From Rossellomorea vietnamensis (lineage in GTDB: Bacteria > Bacillota > Bacilli > Bacillales > Bacillaceae_B): 64,000 nt of DNA. The stretch spans positions 496,001 through 560,000 of the forward strand of contig NZ_LIXZ01000001.1 of NCBI RefSeq assembly GCF_001305855.1. The letters run 5' to 3'. A program made the position numbers and the translations under genes. Every line of letters begins with the position of its first letter. Position 1 is the first letter of the stretch. The notes under the pieces are model-generated. The model ran no database searches. It was given only the letters and a program-made list of their open reading frames with translations, and was not told where the DNA came from. Positions 35,771 through 45,241 of the stretch are shown here, piece by piece.

Positions 35771-36565
35771 CTATTCACCCTTGAATTCAGGTCTTCTCTT
35801 TTCCACGAATGCGCGAATGCCTTCCTGGTGATCGGAGGTTTGGCGCATGAGCCACTGACCTTCCTTCTCAAGATCGAGTGCATGCTGCAATCTTTCTTTG
35901 TTCAACTCCACATATACTTCTTTCGTTTTCAGCATTGCTTTCGTCGGCGCACTCAATACCTGTTTCGTGTAGCGTTCTATGCCTTCCTCCAATTTCCCTG
36001 AAGGAATGGCTTCATCGACGAGTCCTTTCATTAGGGCTTCCTGTCCTTCAAATACTTTTCCATTCCAGATCAAACGCTTTGCCTTATGCGTCCCCAGGCG
36101 TTCCTGGAGAAGGAAATGACTTCCTCCATCCGGGATCAAGGCGATTCCGATAAAGTTCATGGCGAGCTTACTATCTTCTTCACAAAGGATATAATCAGAA
36201 GCGAGGGCGAGACTCAGCCCAAGCCCAGCCGCTGCCCCGTGAATGCCTGTCAGGACCACTTTCGGCATGGAATACAAGGTCATCACCAGTTCACTGATCG
36301 TATCCATGATCCGTGAAAACTGCTCCTCTCCACTTAATGACAGCATGGACTTAATATCTCCCCCGGAAGAAAATCCCTTACCCTCCCCTGTCAGGATCAA
36401 TAAAGAAATCGATGGATCATTTTTCACTTCCTTCAAAGCAGCCAGCAACTCTTCCATAAGCCGGGCATCCAATGCGTTCAGGGACTGCGGCCGGTTCAAG
36501 TGAACCCTCGCCACCTTCCCATCCTTATGTAATTTTACTGTTTCATATTGATTTGACACTGTCAA
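35771..36565 (-). CDS. yhaR: Enoyl-CoA hydratase/isomerase YhaR
   Basis: 264 aa from TTG 36565, six bases after GGGAGGG; GTG 36559 is a close alternative and a longer reading has no ribosome site. Crotonase fold: RVHLNRPQSLNALDARL, oxyanion-hole segment GKGFSSGGDIKSML and HGAAAGLGLSLALASDY. The catalytic Glu pair of classical hydratases is not obvious, so hydratase versus isomerase cannot be decided. Likely acts in fatty-acid or CoA-thioester catabolism with the adjacent acyl-CoA ligase. Confidence 0.87.
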   Translation of the reverse strand: MTVSNQYETVKLHKDGKVARVHLNRPQSLNALDARLMEELLAALKEVKNDPSISLLILTGEGKGFSSGGDIKSMLSLSGEEQFSRIMDTISELVMTLYSMPKVVLTGIHGAAAGLGLSLALASDYILCEEDSKLAMNFIGIALIPDGGSHFLLQERLGTHKAKRLIWNGKVFEGQEALMKGLVDEAIPSGKLEEGIERYTKQVLSAPTKAMLKTKEVYVELNKERLQHALDLEKEGQWLMRQTSDHQEGIRAFVEKRRPEFKGE

Positions 36566-36633
36566 AAAAATCCCTCCCCTTTCTACTAGCATAGCGCAGA
36601 ATGATTATTTAGAAAAGTACAATAATTTTAAAT

Positions 36634-36658
36634 GGAGATCGACATAGAGCCGATCTCC
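36634..36658 (-). terminator. Hairpin after the acyl-CoA ligase gene
   Basis: Perfect 8-bp stem GGAGATCG/CGATCTCC; the downstream minus strand is AT-rich but has no real T run, so read-through into yhaR is possible. Confidence 0.45.
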
Positions 36659-36666
36659 CGTCTCAA

Positions 36667-38280
36667 TTAAGTTTGTTTCATTTTATCCTGCACCTGGTCC
36701 CTGAGAGCTCTCTTCAAAAATTTCCCCACAGAGGTTTTCGGGATTTCATCCAGGAACAGAATCTCATCCGGAAGCCACCATTTTGCAAACTGAGGTTTCA
36801 GGAAGTCCATGATTTCTTCTTTCGTCACCTTCCCTTTTCCCGATTCCTTTAAGACGACACAGGCAATCGGACGTTCCTGCCACTCCTCATGGGGAACGGC
36901 CACCACAGCGGCTTCAAAGATATGCTCATGTGCCATGAGGGCATTTTCAAGATCTACGGAAGAAATCCATTCCCCGCCTGATTTGATCAAATCCTTCGTA
37001 CGGTCGACGATCTTGATATAGCCCTCTTCATCAATGGTGACGACATCTCCCGTATAAAGCCAGCCATCCCTGAACGCATCCTCGGTGCGATCATCTTCAT
37101 AATACTCAGAAGCAATCCATGGACCCCTTAAGGCAAGCTCCCCCATTTCAATTCCATCCCATGCCACTTCCCCATCTTTCCCGACGATCTTCATATCTAA
37201 TCCGGGAACGAGGATCCCCTGCTTCGCTTTCAAGTCGAGCTTCTCTTCGGCAGAAAGGTCGTCATGATAGCTTTTGGATGCAGCGATCACAGCGAGTGGG
37301 CTCGTTTCCGTCATTCCATATGCATGCATGAACGGGATGCCGAATTTTTCTTCAAATGTTCTGATCATCCCTTTTGGGGCTGCTGATCCCCCACAAAGAA
37401 CGGAACGGAGGCTTGAGAGATCATACTCATTTTTCTCCAATTCATTGAGTAATCCAAGCCAAATCGTCGGTACCCCTGCGGAAATGGTCACTTTCTCATC
37501 CTGCATGAGCCCGGCAAGGAGGCCAGGGGTGAAATAAGGTCCCGGCAGAACCTGCTTACTACCGAACCAGACAGACGCAAACGGGAGTCCCCAGGCGTTC
37601 ACATGGAACATAGGTACCACCGGCAAGGCAACGTCCCTTTCACTGACGCCTGTCGTATCAGCCAGTCCCAGTGCCATCGCATGGAGCACGATTCCACGGT
37701 GGGAATAGATGACTCCTTTAGGGTTTCCGGTCGTGGCCGACGTGTAACACATTCCCGCAGGGGCATTTTCATCAATGTCGCTGCGAAATTGGAACGATGG
37801 ATCTCCTTCTTCCAACAATCTTTCATAGTGATACACTGGCTCAAGAGTCGTTTCAGGCAAGTCTCCATCGGTCATGACAATGAAGGCTTTAACCGTCGGG
37901 ATCTGATCTTTGACCTTTTCAATGAGCGGGACAATGTCCGGGTCGATGAGCAATACTTGATCCCTGGCATGATTGATGATGTAAACGATGTGTTGGGGCG
38001 ATAAGCGGATATTGATCGTATGTAGTACGGCTCCGCTGCATGGAATCGCAAAGTATGCTTCCAGATGACGATGATGATTCCATGCGAGTGTACCGACTTT
38101 GTCCCCTTCTTCGATACCGAGTTTCGAAAGGGAGCTTGCAAGCCGCCGCGTTCTCTCACCCCACTGTTTGTATGTGAAGCGGTTGATACCGGACTCTGTT
38201 CGGGATACGATTTCTTTCTTGGGAAAATACTTTTCGGCTCGTTCAATCATTTGTGTCAATAGCAGAGGTGTTTGCATCAT
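36667..38280 (-). CDS. Fatty acid-CoA ligase (AMP-forming)
   Basis: 537 aa adenylate-forming enzyme. AMP-binding P-loop-like motif CYTSATTGNPKGVIYSHRG (about 178-196), HAYGMTETSPLA, the hinge YIKIVDRTKDLIKSGGEWISS and the C-terminal catalytic Lys in PKTSVGKFLKRAL are all intact. Medium/long-chain type by comparison with FadD/YngI-like enzymes; exact acyl chain is not predictable. This gene is an insertion relative to the B. subtilis order, between yhaR and hemZ. GGGGAGAG precedes the ATG. Confidence 0.9.
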   Translation of the reverse strand: MMQTPLLLTQMIERAEKYFPKKEIVSRTESGINRFTYKQWGERTRRLASSLSKLGIEEGDKVGTLAWNHHRHLEAYFAIPCSGAVLHTINIRLSPQHIVYIINHARDQVLLIDPDIVPLIEKVKDQIPTVKAFIVMTDGDLPETTLEPVYHYERLLEEGDPSFQFRSDIDENAPAGMCYTSATTGNPKGVIYSHRGIVLHAMALGLADTTGVSERDVALPVVPMFHVNAWGLPFASVWFGSKQVLPGPYFTPGLLAGLMQDEKVTISAGVPTIWLGLLNELEKNEYDLSSLRSVLCGGSAAPKGMIRTFEEKFGIPFMHAYGMTETSPLAVIAASKSYHDDLSAEEKLDLKAKQGILVPGLDMKIVGKDGEVAWDGIEMGELALRGPWIASEYYEDDRTEDAFRDGWLYTGDVVTIDEEGYIKIVDRTKDLIKSGGEWISSVDLENALMAHEHIFEAAVVAVPHEEWQERPIACVVLKESGKGKVTKEEIMDFLKPQFAKWWLPDEILFLDEIPKTSVGKFLKRALRDQVQDKMKQT

Positions 38281-38425
38281 ATTCGATCTCTCCCCTCAAT
38301 ATAGTAAGCGTTTACAATAAATGTCTGATTTCCTATGTCTATCTTACTAATTCTCCTTTTATGATGATATCTCCTTTAAGAAGGAATGAAATATTCATGA
38401 AATGAGCAAGGAAACTGACTTCATA

Positions 38426-38466
38426 ATAAAAAAACACGCCACTCATGTTGTGAAGTGGCGCGTTTC
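38426..38466 (-). terminator. Terminator after hemZ
   Basis: ACGCGCCACTTCA against TGAGTGGCGTGT, then T7 on the minus strand. Confidence 0.88.
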
Positions 38467-38470
38467 ATTT

Positions 38471-39970
38471 TTATGAAAATAAATCATTCAAAATCTTGAT
38501 TTTCTTGTCCGTATATTCTTTGAATCCAAGGTTATACGCATTTGGTTCTTTCGGATTGGCAAAATGCGTGATCTTTCCGGTTTTCGGATCGATGAATTTG
38601 CTTGCCGCCCCGCATCCGATTCCAATGATGGTTTGGACTTCTTCCATGATCATGATGTTATAGATGCTGTCTTGCCCGGGAAGCGCATATCCTACATTTT
38701 CCAGGTTACCGAGAATGTTCTTCTGGCGGTATAGATAGTACGGCTCATAACCGTGCTCCTTCGTCCATTCCTCAGCAAGATTCATCATCTTCCCGATCTC
38801 AACCCGATCCGCCACTTTGTACTTGTCCTTGTTCTTCGTCATTTCAGACGCCCGCTTAAAGGATAAGGTGTGAACCGTCAATGATTCCGGCATAAGCTTC
38901 TCTGTTTCGTCCAAAGAATGCTGAAGTTCAGGAAGCTCCTCCCCTGGAAGACCGATGATGAGGTCCATATTGATGTTGTTCATTCCCATACCACGGGATA
39001 AATGAAACTTATCAATCGTTTCTTCCACTGTATGATGACGTCCGATCGCTTTTAATGTTTCCTGTGTGTACGATTGAGGATTAATGGAGATCCGGTCGAT
39101 ATTCCATTTATTGAGGACCTTTAACTTATCCTCGGAAATCGTATCCGGCCTCCCTGCTTCCACTGTCACTTCCCTTACCTTGTCGACATCCGGGAAAGAA
39201 CGGTACATCTCTTCATACAGGGCATCCATTTCTTCGGCTGTGATGGATGTTGGTGTACCCCCGCCGTAATAGATGGTCGTAATCTGGATATTGTTTTCCT
39301 TCATCCAGCGTCCCATTTCCTGAATTTCATAGTGAAGTCCCGCCAGGAAGGAATCGACCCTCCCCTGTTTACCGAGAATGGCATAGGCAGGAAATGTGCA
39401 ATAAGCACATTTGGTCGGGCAAAATGGAATACCGATATAAATACTCACTTCATGCTGTAGATCATAGAGATCCGGTACAACGGATAATTGGCGGTCGACG
39501 ATGTTTTGCATCAGCTCGATCTTTTCATCCGTGATCAGGTATTCTTTTTTTAATTTCTCATGAATCTCTTGTTTGGGCAATCCGAGCTGGGTTTGCTTAT
39601 GAATGAGTTTCGTGGGACGGATTCCCGTCAATATGCCCCACTTCTGCCTGATCCCCGTCAAATCTTGAAGAACATTTAAATACACATGGGAAACAGCCGT
39701 TTTCAACTGTTTGAACCGTTCTTTCTCATTTTCATAAGGCACCCAGCCATGCTCATAGCGTGCCGTGTATGATTGTTCTTGTTCCCTTGAGTCAGTTAAT
39801 ACGGCTTCCGCCTCTATCTTGTCATCTGAAGAAAGTTCTATTTGGACTTGAAGATCGGGCTCAACACAATCACCGAAGTGTATGGCGGACTCTTCAAAGA
39901 ATAAATTCGCTATCAATCGCAGGGGACGTTCAAAACGCTCATCCTCGATTCCTTTTATCAAAACATTCAC
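38471..39970 (-). CDS. hemZ: Oxygen-independent coproporphyrinogen dehydrogenase HemZ (radical SAM)
   Basis: 499 aa. A radical-SAM cluster motif CPTKCAYCTF (about 176-185) with the following YYGGGTPTSI and VEAGRPDTI segments; an N-terminal extension of about 160 residues distinguishes HemZ from HemN. In B. subtilis it is linked to anaerobic haem synthesis, complementing HemY, whose gene is in this window. GAAAGGTGA precedes the ATG. Confidence 0.92.
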   Translation of the reverse strand: MNVLIKGIEDERFERPLRLIANLFFEESAIHFGDCVEPDLQVQIELSSDDKIEAEAVLTDSREQEQSYTARYEHGWVPYENEKERFKQLKTAVSHVYLNVLQDLTGIRQKWGILTGIRPTKLIHKQTQLGLPKQEIHEKLKKEYLITDEKIELMQNIVDRQLSVVPDLYDLQHEVSIYIGIPFCPTKCAYCTFPAYAILGKQGRVDSFLAGLHYEIQEMGRWMKENNIQITTIYYGGGTPTSITAEEMDALYEEMYRSFPDVDKVREVTVEAGRPDTISEDKLKVLNKWNIDRISINPQSYTQETLKAIGRHHTVEETIDKFHLSRGMGMNNINMDLIIGLPGEELPELQHSLDETEKLMPESLTVHTLSFKRASEMTKNKDKYKVADRVEIGKMMNLAEEWTKEHGYEPYYLYRQKNILGNLENVGYALPGQDSIYNIMIMEEVQTIIGIGCGAASKFIDPKTGKITHFANPKEPNAYNLGFKEYTDKKIKILNDLFS

Positions 39971-40060
39971 GTTCTAATCACCTTTCATAAAACTAATAAG
40001 CTTTTATAAGTGTACAGAAAGGGGTGGGAATGGTCAATGGTCCGAAACCTCCCAACAAAA

Positions 40061-40097
40061 TAACACCCCGCATTCCTGTTGGAATGACGGGGTGTTC
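40061..40097 (-). terminator. Terminator after yhaX
   Basis: AACACCCCG...CGGGGTGTT stem with nested CATTCC/GGAATG, followed by ATTTTGTT. Confidence 0.88.
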
Positions 40098-40103
40098 CTC
40101 TAG

Positions 40104-40976
40104 TTACGATTTTATGATGTTCATTTTTTTCAAGAATGGAATGGGATGTTGTTTACGGAATAACTCAGTGACAAAGTACGGAATCCCTTTTTCAACCTGA
40201 CTGCGTGTGATCCAGTCCGCCGCTTCCCGCACTTGACGGGGTGCATCCCCCATGGCGACACCGAGGCCCGAGCACTCCATGGAATCAATGTCATCTATCC
40301 CGGATCCGACCATCACGATTTGGTGCTTCTTCACTCCGAGACGCTCAGACAGGTACATCAATCCCCTGAGCTTTGAAACACCTCTTGGCACGATATCCAC
40401 CTTATAGTCAGACGTCGGAATCGCGTCCACTTCTTCATACATTCCTTTTAACGAAGCGACAACGTCCCACACGTCTTCCTTGTTCTCCATCACTACCGAA
40501 ATTTTCGGTACCGACATTGGATTCTCCAACAGGTGATCACTGACCCGGTCCACAAACTGTTTGCTGTAAAGTAATTTCGATTCTCTTTGCCAGGAGACCC
40601 TTGCCATCTCACGTGCCCCGGTACTGGTTTTACCTACGATGGACCGCTTTTCATGGGACAGGTGTATCTGGCATGAAAAGCCTTCAAGGAATTGTGAGAT
40701 TTCATAGGTTATGTCTTCCGCAATTTTTTTCACATACATCGGTTTTTCAAGCTCTCCTGCAATATAGGCACCGCTGTGTGTCACAATCGGACTTTCAAGC
40801 TTCAGGGCTTTGGCTACTTTCTTTGCAGAAGTAAAACTCCGGCTTGTAACCAATGTGACCGGAACCCCTTTATCTTGAACGTACTCAATCGCTTCCTTCG
40901 TTTCCTTCGCAATTTTTCCGTTTTCATTTACAATCGTGCCATCAATATTCAAAGCCAGCATTCGATAGATCATCAT
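40104..40976 (-). CDS. yhaX: Cof-type HAD phosphatase YhaX
   Basis: 290 aa HAD-superfamily (Cof/IIB cap). Motif I reads LALNIDGTI: the usual first nucleophilic Asp (DxD) appears as Asn (NID), with the second Asp kept; motif II TLVTSRS, motif III Lys and motif IV GSGIDDIDSME are normal. Loss of the nucleophile would abolish phosphatase activity, so it may be a non-enzymatic homologue. Position and length fit B. subtilis YhaX. GGGGGAC before the ATG. Confidence 0.85.
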   Translation of the reverse strand: MMIYRMLALNIDGTIVNENGKIAKETKEAIEYVQDKGVPVTLVTSRSFTSAKKVAKALKLESPIVTHSGAYIAGELEKPMYVKKIAEDITYEISQFLEGFSCQIHLSHEKRSIVGKTSTGAREMARVSWQRESKLLYSKQFVDRVSDHLLENPMSVPKISVVMENKEDVWDVVASLKGMYEEVDAIPTSDYKVDIVPRGVSKLRGLMYLSERLGVKKHQIVMVGSGIDDIDSMECSGLGVAMGDAPRQVREAADWITRSQVEKGIPYFVTELFRKQHPIPFLKKMNIIKS

Positions 40977-41063
40977 TGGTGTCCCCCTATATGTTGTCTA
41001 CTCCCTTTCTTTACTTTTATGAAGGATGGGAGACAAATATGCCAAGGGGGGGAAAAGCCCAAC

Positions 41064-41098
41064 AAAAAAAGACCGACTCCCCATCAGGAAGTCGGTCC
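41064..41098 (-). terminator. Terminator after yheA
   Basis: GACCGACT/AGTCGGTC stem and T7 on the minus strand. Confidence 0.9.
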
Positions 41099-41111
41099 CT
41101 ACTCATCAGTA

Positions 41112-41465
41112 TTATTGTTGCATGGAACCATAAAGTTCTTCAAGCGGCTTCATGATGACTTTGTTTAAGTCATTAATCACCATGCTCATGCGTTGCTCAG
41201 CTTCCATAAGCTTCGCAATCTTGTCGTGCTGTTGAACAAGTTGAGCTGTTTTTTGAGCCTGCTCCACTTCTTCCTGTGAAATCTCTTCACCGCTCATTTG
41301 TTTTTGTTGAAGCGTCATTTGAATGTTTCTGAAGTTTTCAAACATCTTGTTAGCAGATTCGTCATTGTTTACTTCATCATACATTTTTTTCAGTTGTAGG
41401 AATTCATCGCTCTGACGCAATGCACTTTCCAGTTCGTTTGCTTGATCATATAAGTTAATAGCCAA
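41112..41465 (-). CDS. yheA: YheA (YlbF/YmcA family)
   Basis: 117 aa all-helical protein starting with TTG, eight bases after AGGAGG. NLYDQANELESALRQSDEFLQLKKMYDEVNNDESANKMFENFR is the family hallmark. Paralogues YlbF and YmcA form a complex with YaaT that affects RNase Y activity, biofilm and sporulation; YheA itself is of unknown role. Lies 74 bp after yheB on the same strand. Confidence 0.9.
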   Translation of the reverse strand: MAINLYDQANELESALRQSDEFLQLKKMYDEVNNDESANKMFENFRNIQMTLQQKQMSGEEISQEEVEQAQKTAQLVQQHDKIAKLMEAEQRMSMVINDLNKVIMKPLEELYGSMQQ

Positions 41466-41539
41466 AATACGTACCTCCTAAAATTTCAGTCTCCCTCACT
41501 ATAACAAACAATGGGGTGGATTTCTAGGAAGGACCCTTA

Positions 41540-42679
41540 TCAGGAGATGAAAAGAGCGATCATTCCCTGAATGATCCCGATCACGCCGCCGAGCAAAGCC
41601 CCGAGATAGGTGATCATTTTGAATTCTCGCCGCGAAATGCCGAGGACGAGTTCTTCCAACCTGCCGACAGAGAAGGATTCCACCTGCTCCTGAACGATAT
41701 GCTGAAGGTGCATCTTCTCCATGAGGTTCGGGATCTTCTTGGATAATAGATCCGTCCCTCTATCCACCCATTTCGGCAGTTGTTTGTCGAAGAAGGAATG
41801 CTTGTGCGGTTCGAGCCAAGACCTGAGCGGCTTGGAGAGGTGACCGTCGATGTTGACGAGTTTGACCAGTGACGTCTGGACGGTCTGGATGAGGTCCTCT
41901 TCCGGCAATCTGTCGATGAATTCTTCCAGCTTCATTTGTTTCAGCTTCGACCACTCTTGGGTCAAGAGGTTAAAGAGGATCTCCTGTGTGCCTTCATGCT
42001 TGATGAACTTGACAATTTCCGGCTGCACTTTATCCGCAACCGACGTGTTACCAAGGAACATGCCAAGCATATTTCCGAGCATGCCGCGTTCTTTCAGGAA
42101 ATCATCGATCATGATCTTCACTTTCATTTTTCCTTCCGGGCTTGTGAAATATGTTTCAGCCCTGTTTGCAATGAAGTCCACAAGATTCGGAATACTTTCT
42201 GAAACCTTTTCCTGCCACTTCTCTGGAAGTGCCTCTTCCAGTTTCAAAGAGGTATAGGACGTCTTTGCATCCTTGATCTTTACTGCGATCCAGTCCTCTA
42301 GCCATTCATTGACTCGATCGGAAGAGACGGGGATTTGAAGGGTGTCGAGCCACTCATTCACCGTTCTATCGGATGAGAATACCGGCTGTAATTCTTCAGA
42401 TAGCCAATGGGTCACATCCTTTTGGAAGTCTTCATTCATCACTTTCTTCTGAAGGCTTTCAGGGGTGATTAAGTGGTCCACCACCATCTTCCCGAGTTGT
42501 TCCGCCAGCTCCCCCCGGCGTTTCGGGATCAGTCCGGGTGTAAATGGGACTTTGAATTTTCCGATATAGTATGCCCGATAAGGCCTGAATAACATTTTTA
42601 TTGCGAGTGAATTGGTGACTCCCCCAATAATGGCCCCAATGATTACCATGAATAATACCAGGATGAAAGCATCTAGCAT
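41540..42679 (-). CDS. yheB: YheB (DUF445) membrane protein
   Basis: 379 aa from the ATG at 42679 (GGAAGGTG upstream); the 12-codon longer reading is unsupported. Transmembrane helices at both ends (about 2-24 and 355-377) enclose a large helical soluble domain. GGVTNSLAIKMLFRPYRAYYIGKFKVPFTPGLIPKRRGELAEQLG is the DUF445 signature. Function unknown; nearby sporulation genes give only a hint. Confidence 0.9.
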   Translation of the reverse strand: MLDAFILVLFMVIIGAIIGGVTNSLAIKMLFRPYRAYYIGKFKVPFTPGLIPKRRGELAEQLGKMVVDHLITPESLQKKVMNEDFQKDVTHWLSEELQPVFSSDRTVNEWLDTLQIPVSSDRVNEWLEDWIAVKIKDAKTSYTSLKLEEALPEKWQEKVSESIPNLVDFIANRAETYFTSPEGKMKVKIMIDDFLKERGMLGNMLGMFLGNTSVADKVQPEIVKFIKHEGTQEILFNLLTQEWSKLKQMKLEEFIDRLPEEDLIQTVQTSLVKLVNIDGHLSKPLRSWLEPHKHSFFDKQLPKWVDRGTDLLSKKIPNLMEKMHLQHIVQEQVESFSVGRLEELVLGISRREFKMITYLGALLGGVIGIIQGMIALFIS

Positions 42680-42808
42680 GAGTGCACCTTCCTTTTCTAC
42701 TTCTCGTTTGAACATTTTGCCTATGTTTACATAGAATGCTATATCAACATTAGCCCAATAAATTATTATAAAGTCAATCGAACGGGTTATGCAAACGGGG
42801 AATGTCGG

Positions 42809-44134
42809 ATGAAGATAAAATGTTCATTTATTTCGCATCAACATAATAAGGAGCATCATCATTTATATATTCCAGGAAAATTGATGGACCGCTTCCCCTT
42901 TCAACGGCATATGACGTTGAAATGTGGCAGCTCCCATCTTGACGTAACATGCGTGGAAACAAAAACGGATTCTATACAGATTATGTTGGATACATCGGAT
43001 TCATTATTCGCATCCATCCCTCCATTGCAAAATATATGGATCTCCATCGACACGAGGAATGCCGTGATCCATATGGGACCTGTTGTGGCTCTCTTACTCA
43101 ATCAATCTTCGCTTGAGACCATCCATTCCCACTCTTTAAAAGAATATTTTACAGAGTGTCAGGAATGGTTTCAACGAAAAGGTGGATTTTTCTACCTGCT
43201 CCCCCTTTCCTCCTTCGTCGGGAATAACGCGGAGGGTGTTTATTATAACGGTAACGATTGGGAAACCGGCCCGCTGCCTGATCCCCATGTCCTGTACAAT
43301 CGATGTCACTCACGAAAAACAGAGAGGTCACCTTCCTTTCAAAAGGCTCTTGACCGCTCACTGGACCAGGGCATCAAGGTTTTCAATACCGGCTTTTTGT
43401 CCAAAGACCAGGTCTACGACGCATTAAAAGACAGTCCCATCCTTTCTCCTCACCTGCCCGAGACCGTAAAGGGACTGCATCCCTTGGAGAAGATGCTTAC
43501 CTTATATCACGATGTTTTCGTCAAAGGGATAAATGGGAGCAAAGGACGCTACATCATGAGGATCCAAAAAAGAGAAGATGGTTATCACATGCAGCAGAAT
43601 TCATTTTCTCCTGAGAATCCTCTAACTTTCCCGACCTACCCTGCTCTGTACAAACAACTTAAGGCCTGGTGCAATCGTTCTTACCTGGTTCAGGAGACGA
43701 TCCCCTTTCTTACAGTCGAAGGACAGCCTTTGGACTTTCGATTTCTTTGTCATCAGAATCGCGATGAAGAATGGGGGCTGGTCTCATCGGTTGCAAGAAT
43801 TGCTTCTCAAGACCAATTCGTGGCAAATGTCGACCAGGGTGGCCGGATCGAAAAGCCCCTCGTGGTCTTGCAAACGATTTTTTCACCCAGGGAGAGCGCC
43901 GCTATCATGAAAGAGATGAAAGAATTATGTATCCATGCTTCAAAGCTTCTTGCCGATAGCCTTGAAGGCCATTTCGCAGAGTTTGGCATCGATATTGGAA
44001 TTGATAAGTCGGGAAAGCCATGGCTGATCGAGGTCAATTCCAAGCCATCTAAACGAACCTACTTAGAGAACGACAGAATTCGTCCATCGGTTAAAGCCCT
44101 TTATGAATTCAGTTTTGCCAAATGGACTAAATAA
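42809..44134 (+). CDS. yheC: YheC/YheD-family ATP-grasp protein 1 (endospore coat associated)
   Basis: 441 aa. N-terminal beta-rich domain (about 1-130), a VLYNRCHSRK segment, then ATP-grasp fold: substrate-side FVKGINGSKGRYIMRI and the metal site FGIDIGIDKSGKPWLIEVNSKPSK near the C terminus (E-x-N-S-K-P intact). First of four tandem paralogues. GGGG six to nine bases upstream is a weak ribosome site. B. subtilis has yheC and yheD here. Ligase substrate unknown. Confidence 0.85.
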   Translation: MKIKCSFISHQHNKEHHHLYIPGKLMDRFPFQRHMTLKCGSSHLDVTCVETKTDSIQIMLDTSDSLFASIPPLQNIWISIDTRNAVIHMGPVVALLLNQSSLETIHSHSLKEYFTECQEWFQRKGGFFYLLPLSSFVGNNAEGVYYNGNDWETGPLPDPHVLYNRCHSRKTERSPSFQKALDRSLDQGIKVFNTGFLSKDQVYDALKDSPILSPHLPETVKGLHPLEKMLTLYHDVFVKGINGSKGRYIMRIQKREDGYHMQQNSFSPENPLTFPTYPALYKQLKAWCNRSYLVQETIPFLTVEGQPLDFRFLCHQNRDEEWGLVSSVARIASQDQFVANVDQGGRIEKPLVVLQTIFSPRESAAIMKEMKELCIHASKLLADSLEGHFAEFGIDIGIDKSGKPWLIEVNSKPSKRTYLENDRIRPSVKALYEFSFAKWTK

Positions 44135-44149
44135 GGAGGAACAACACAA

Positions 44150-45241
44150 ATGAATCACTCACTGGGCATCATGACCCTTACACCGGATGTGACGAACGAA
44201 TACTTTCTCGAAATCGCCAAACAGTCTCTTGCCTACCCAATTGATCTTTACCTGTTTTCTCCACAGGGGATATCCCCTTTAAACGAAACCGTGGAAGGTT
44301 TTCATTTTGACAGGGTGACGGGGGAATGGGAAAAAGATGCCTTTGAAATCCCTGAGTATATCTATGACAGAACATATTATCAGAAGGATCTGAAGTCCCG
44401 GCAGGCGAGGGCCGTCGTTCAATGGTTAAAGAACCAAGAGCATATCCGTTTCCTTGGTTACGGATTACCTAACAAATGGCATCTATATGAAAAGCTGAAA
44501 GAGACCTCCCTCGCCCCCTATATCCCTGCAACCTCCTTAGTATCCGATGGAAAACATTTATTAAATCTCCTCATCGAACATAAAGATATAATAATCAAAC
44601 CTGTCGACGGAGCTCATGGTTTTGCCGTTTATCATCTCGTTGCACATCCACATGAAATTGTCGTTCGCACCACCAAAAAGCAGGGAATCATAGAACAATC
44701 TTTTGCAAATGAAGATGTCTTTCTAAAATGGGTTGACCACATACTCAAGCTTAACACGTTCATTTGTCAAAAAAGGCTGCCAAACCTGACGAAAGGAAAT
44801 GCCCCTTTCGATATGCGCGTTCTCATGAATAAAGATCAGAAGGGAGAATGGAGGAAATTTCAACGTGCGATCCGTAAAGGTGAAGAGAATGGAATCCTGA
44901 CGAATATCAGCCGCGGTGCTTCCTATCTTTCCTACAGGGAGTGGAAGGATAATCATGACTCGCATGCATGGGATTTTATCGACGAAGAACTCACATCCAT
45001 TTTGGAAGAAGTCCCTATCCTTCTTGAAAAACATTTTTCCCCTCTTTTTGAAATTGGAGTCGACCTCATTATTGGGGATGATCATTCCCTATGGATCCTG
45101 GATCTTAACTCCAAGCCCGGGCATAAGGTGGTGGAGGCATTACATCCCGGGAAATTATCAACATTATATCAGGCACCATTAGATTATTGTGACTTTCTAT
45201 CCTCACAATCTCTTTCATCCTTAAGGCGAGGTGATTTCTAA
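44150..45241 (+). CDS. YheC/YheD-family ATP-grasp protein 2
   Basis: 363 aa, the shortest of the four: the N-terminal beta domain is reduced (starts directly with SLGIMTLTPDV). ATP-grasp segments IIIKPVDGAHGFAVYHL and GVDLIIGDDHSLWILDLNSKPGHKV; the metal-binding Glu is replaced by Asp (D-L-N-S-K-P). TAAGGAGGAAC upstream. Stop codon TAA shares its last base with the next ATG, so translation is coupled. Confidence 0.83.
   Translation: MNHSLGIMTLTPDVTNEYFLEIAKQSLAYPIDLYLFSPQGISPLNETVEGFHFDRVTGEWEKDAFEIPEYIYDRTYYQKDLKSRQARAVVQWLKNQEHIRFLGYGLPNKWHLYEKLKETSLAPYIPATSLVSDGKHLLNLLIEHKDIIIKPVDGAHGFAVYHLVAHPHEIVVRTTKKQGIIEQSFANEDVFLKWVDHILKLNTFICQKRLPNLTKGNAPFDMRVLMNKDQKGEWRKFQRAIRKGEENGILTNISRGASYLSYREWKDNHDSHAWDFIDEELTSILEEVPILLEKHFSPLFEIGVDLIIGDDHSLWILDLNSKPGHKVVEALHPGKLSTLYQAPLDYCDFLSSQSLSSLRRGDF

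Noticed and set aside
41850..42257. 135-codon plus-strand frame
   Set aside because: Shadow of yheB; no ribosome site.
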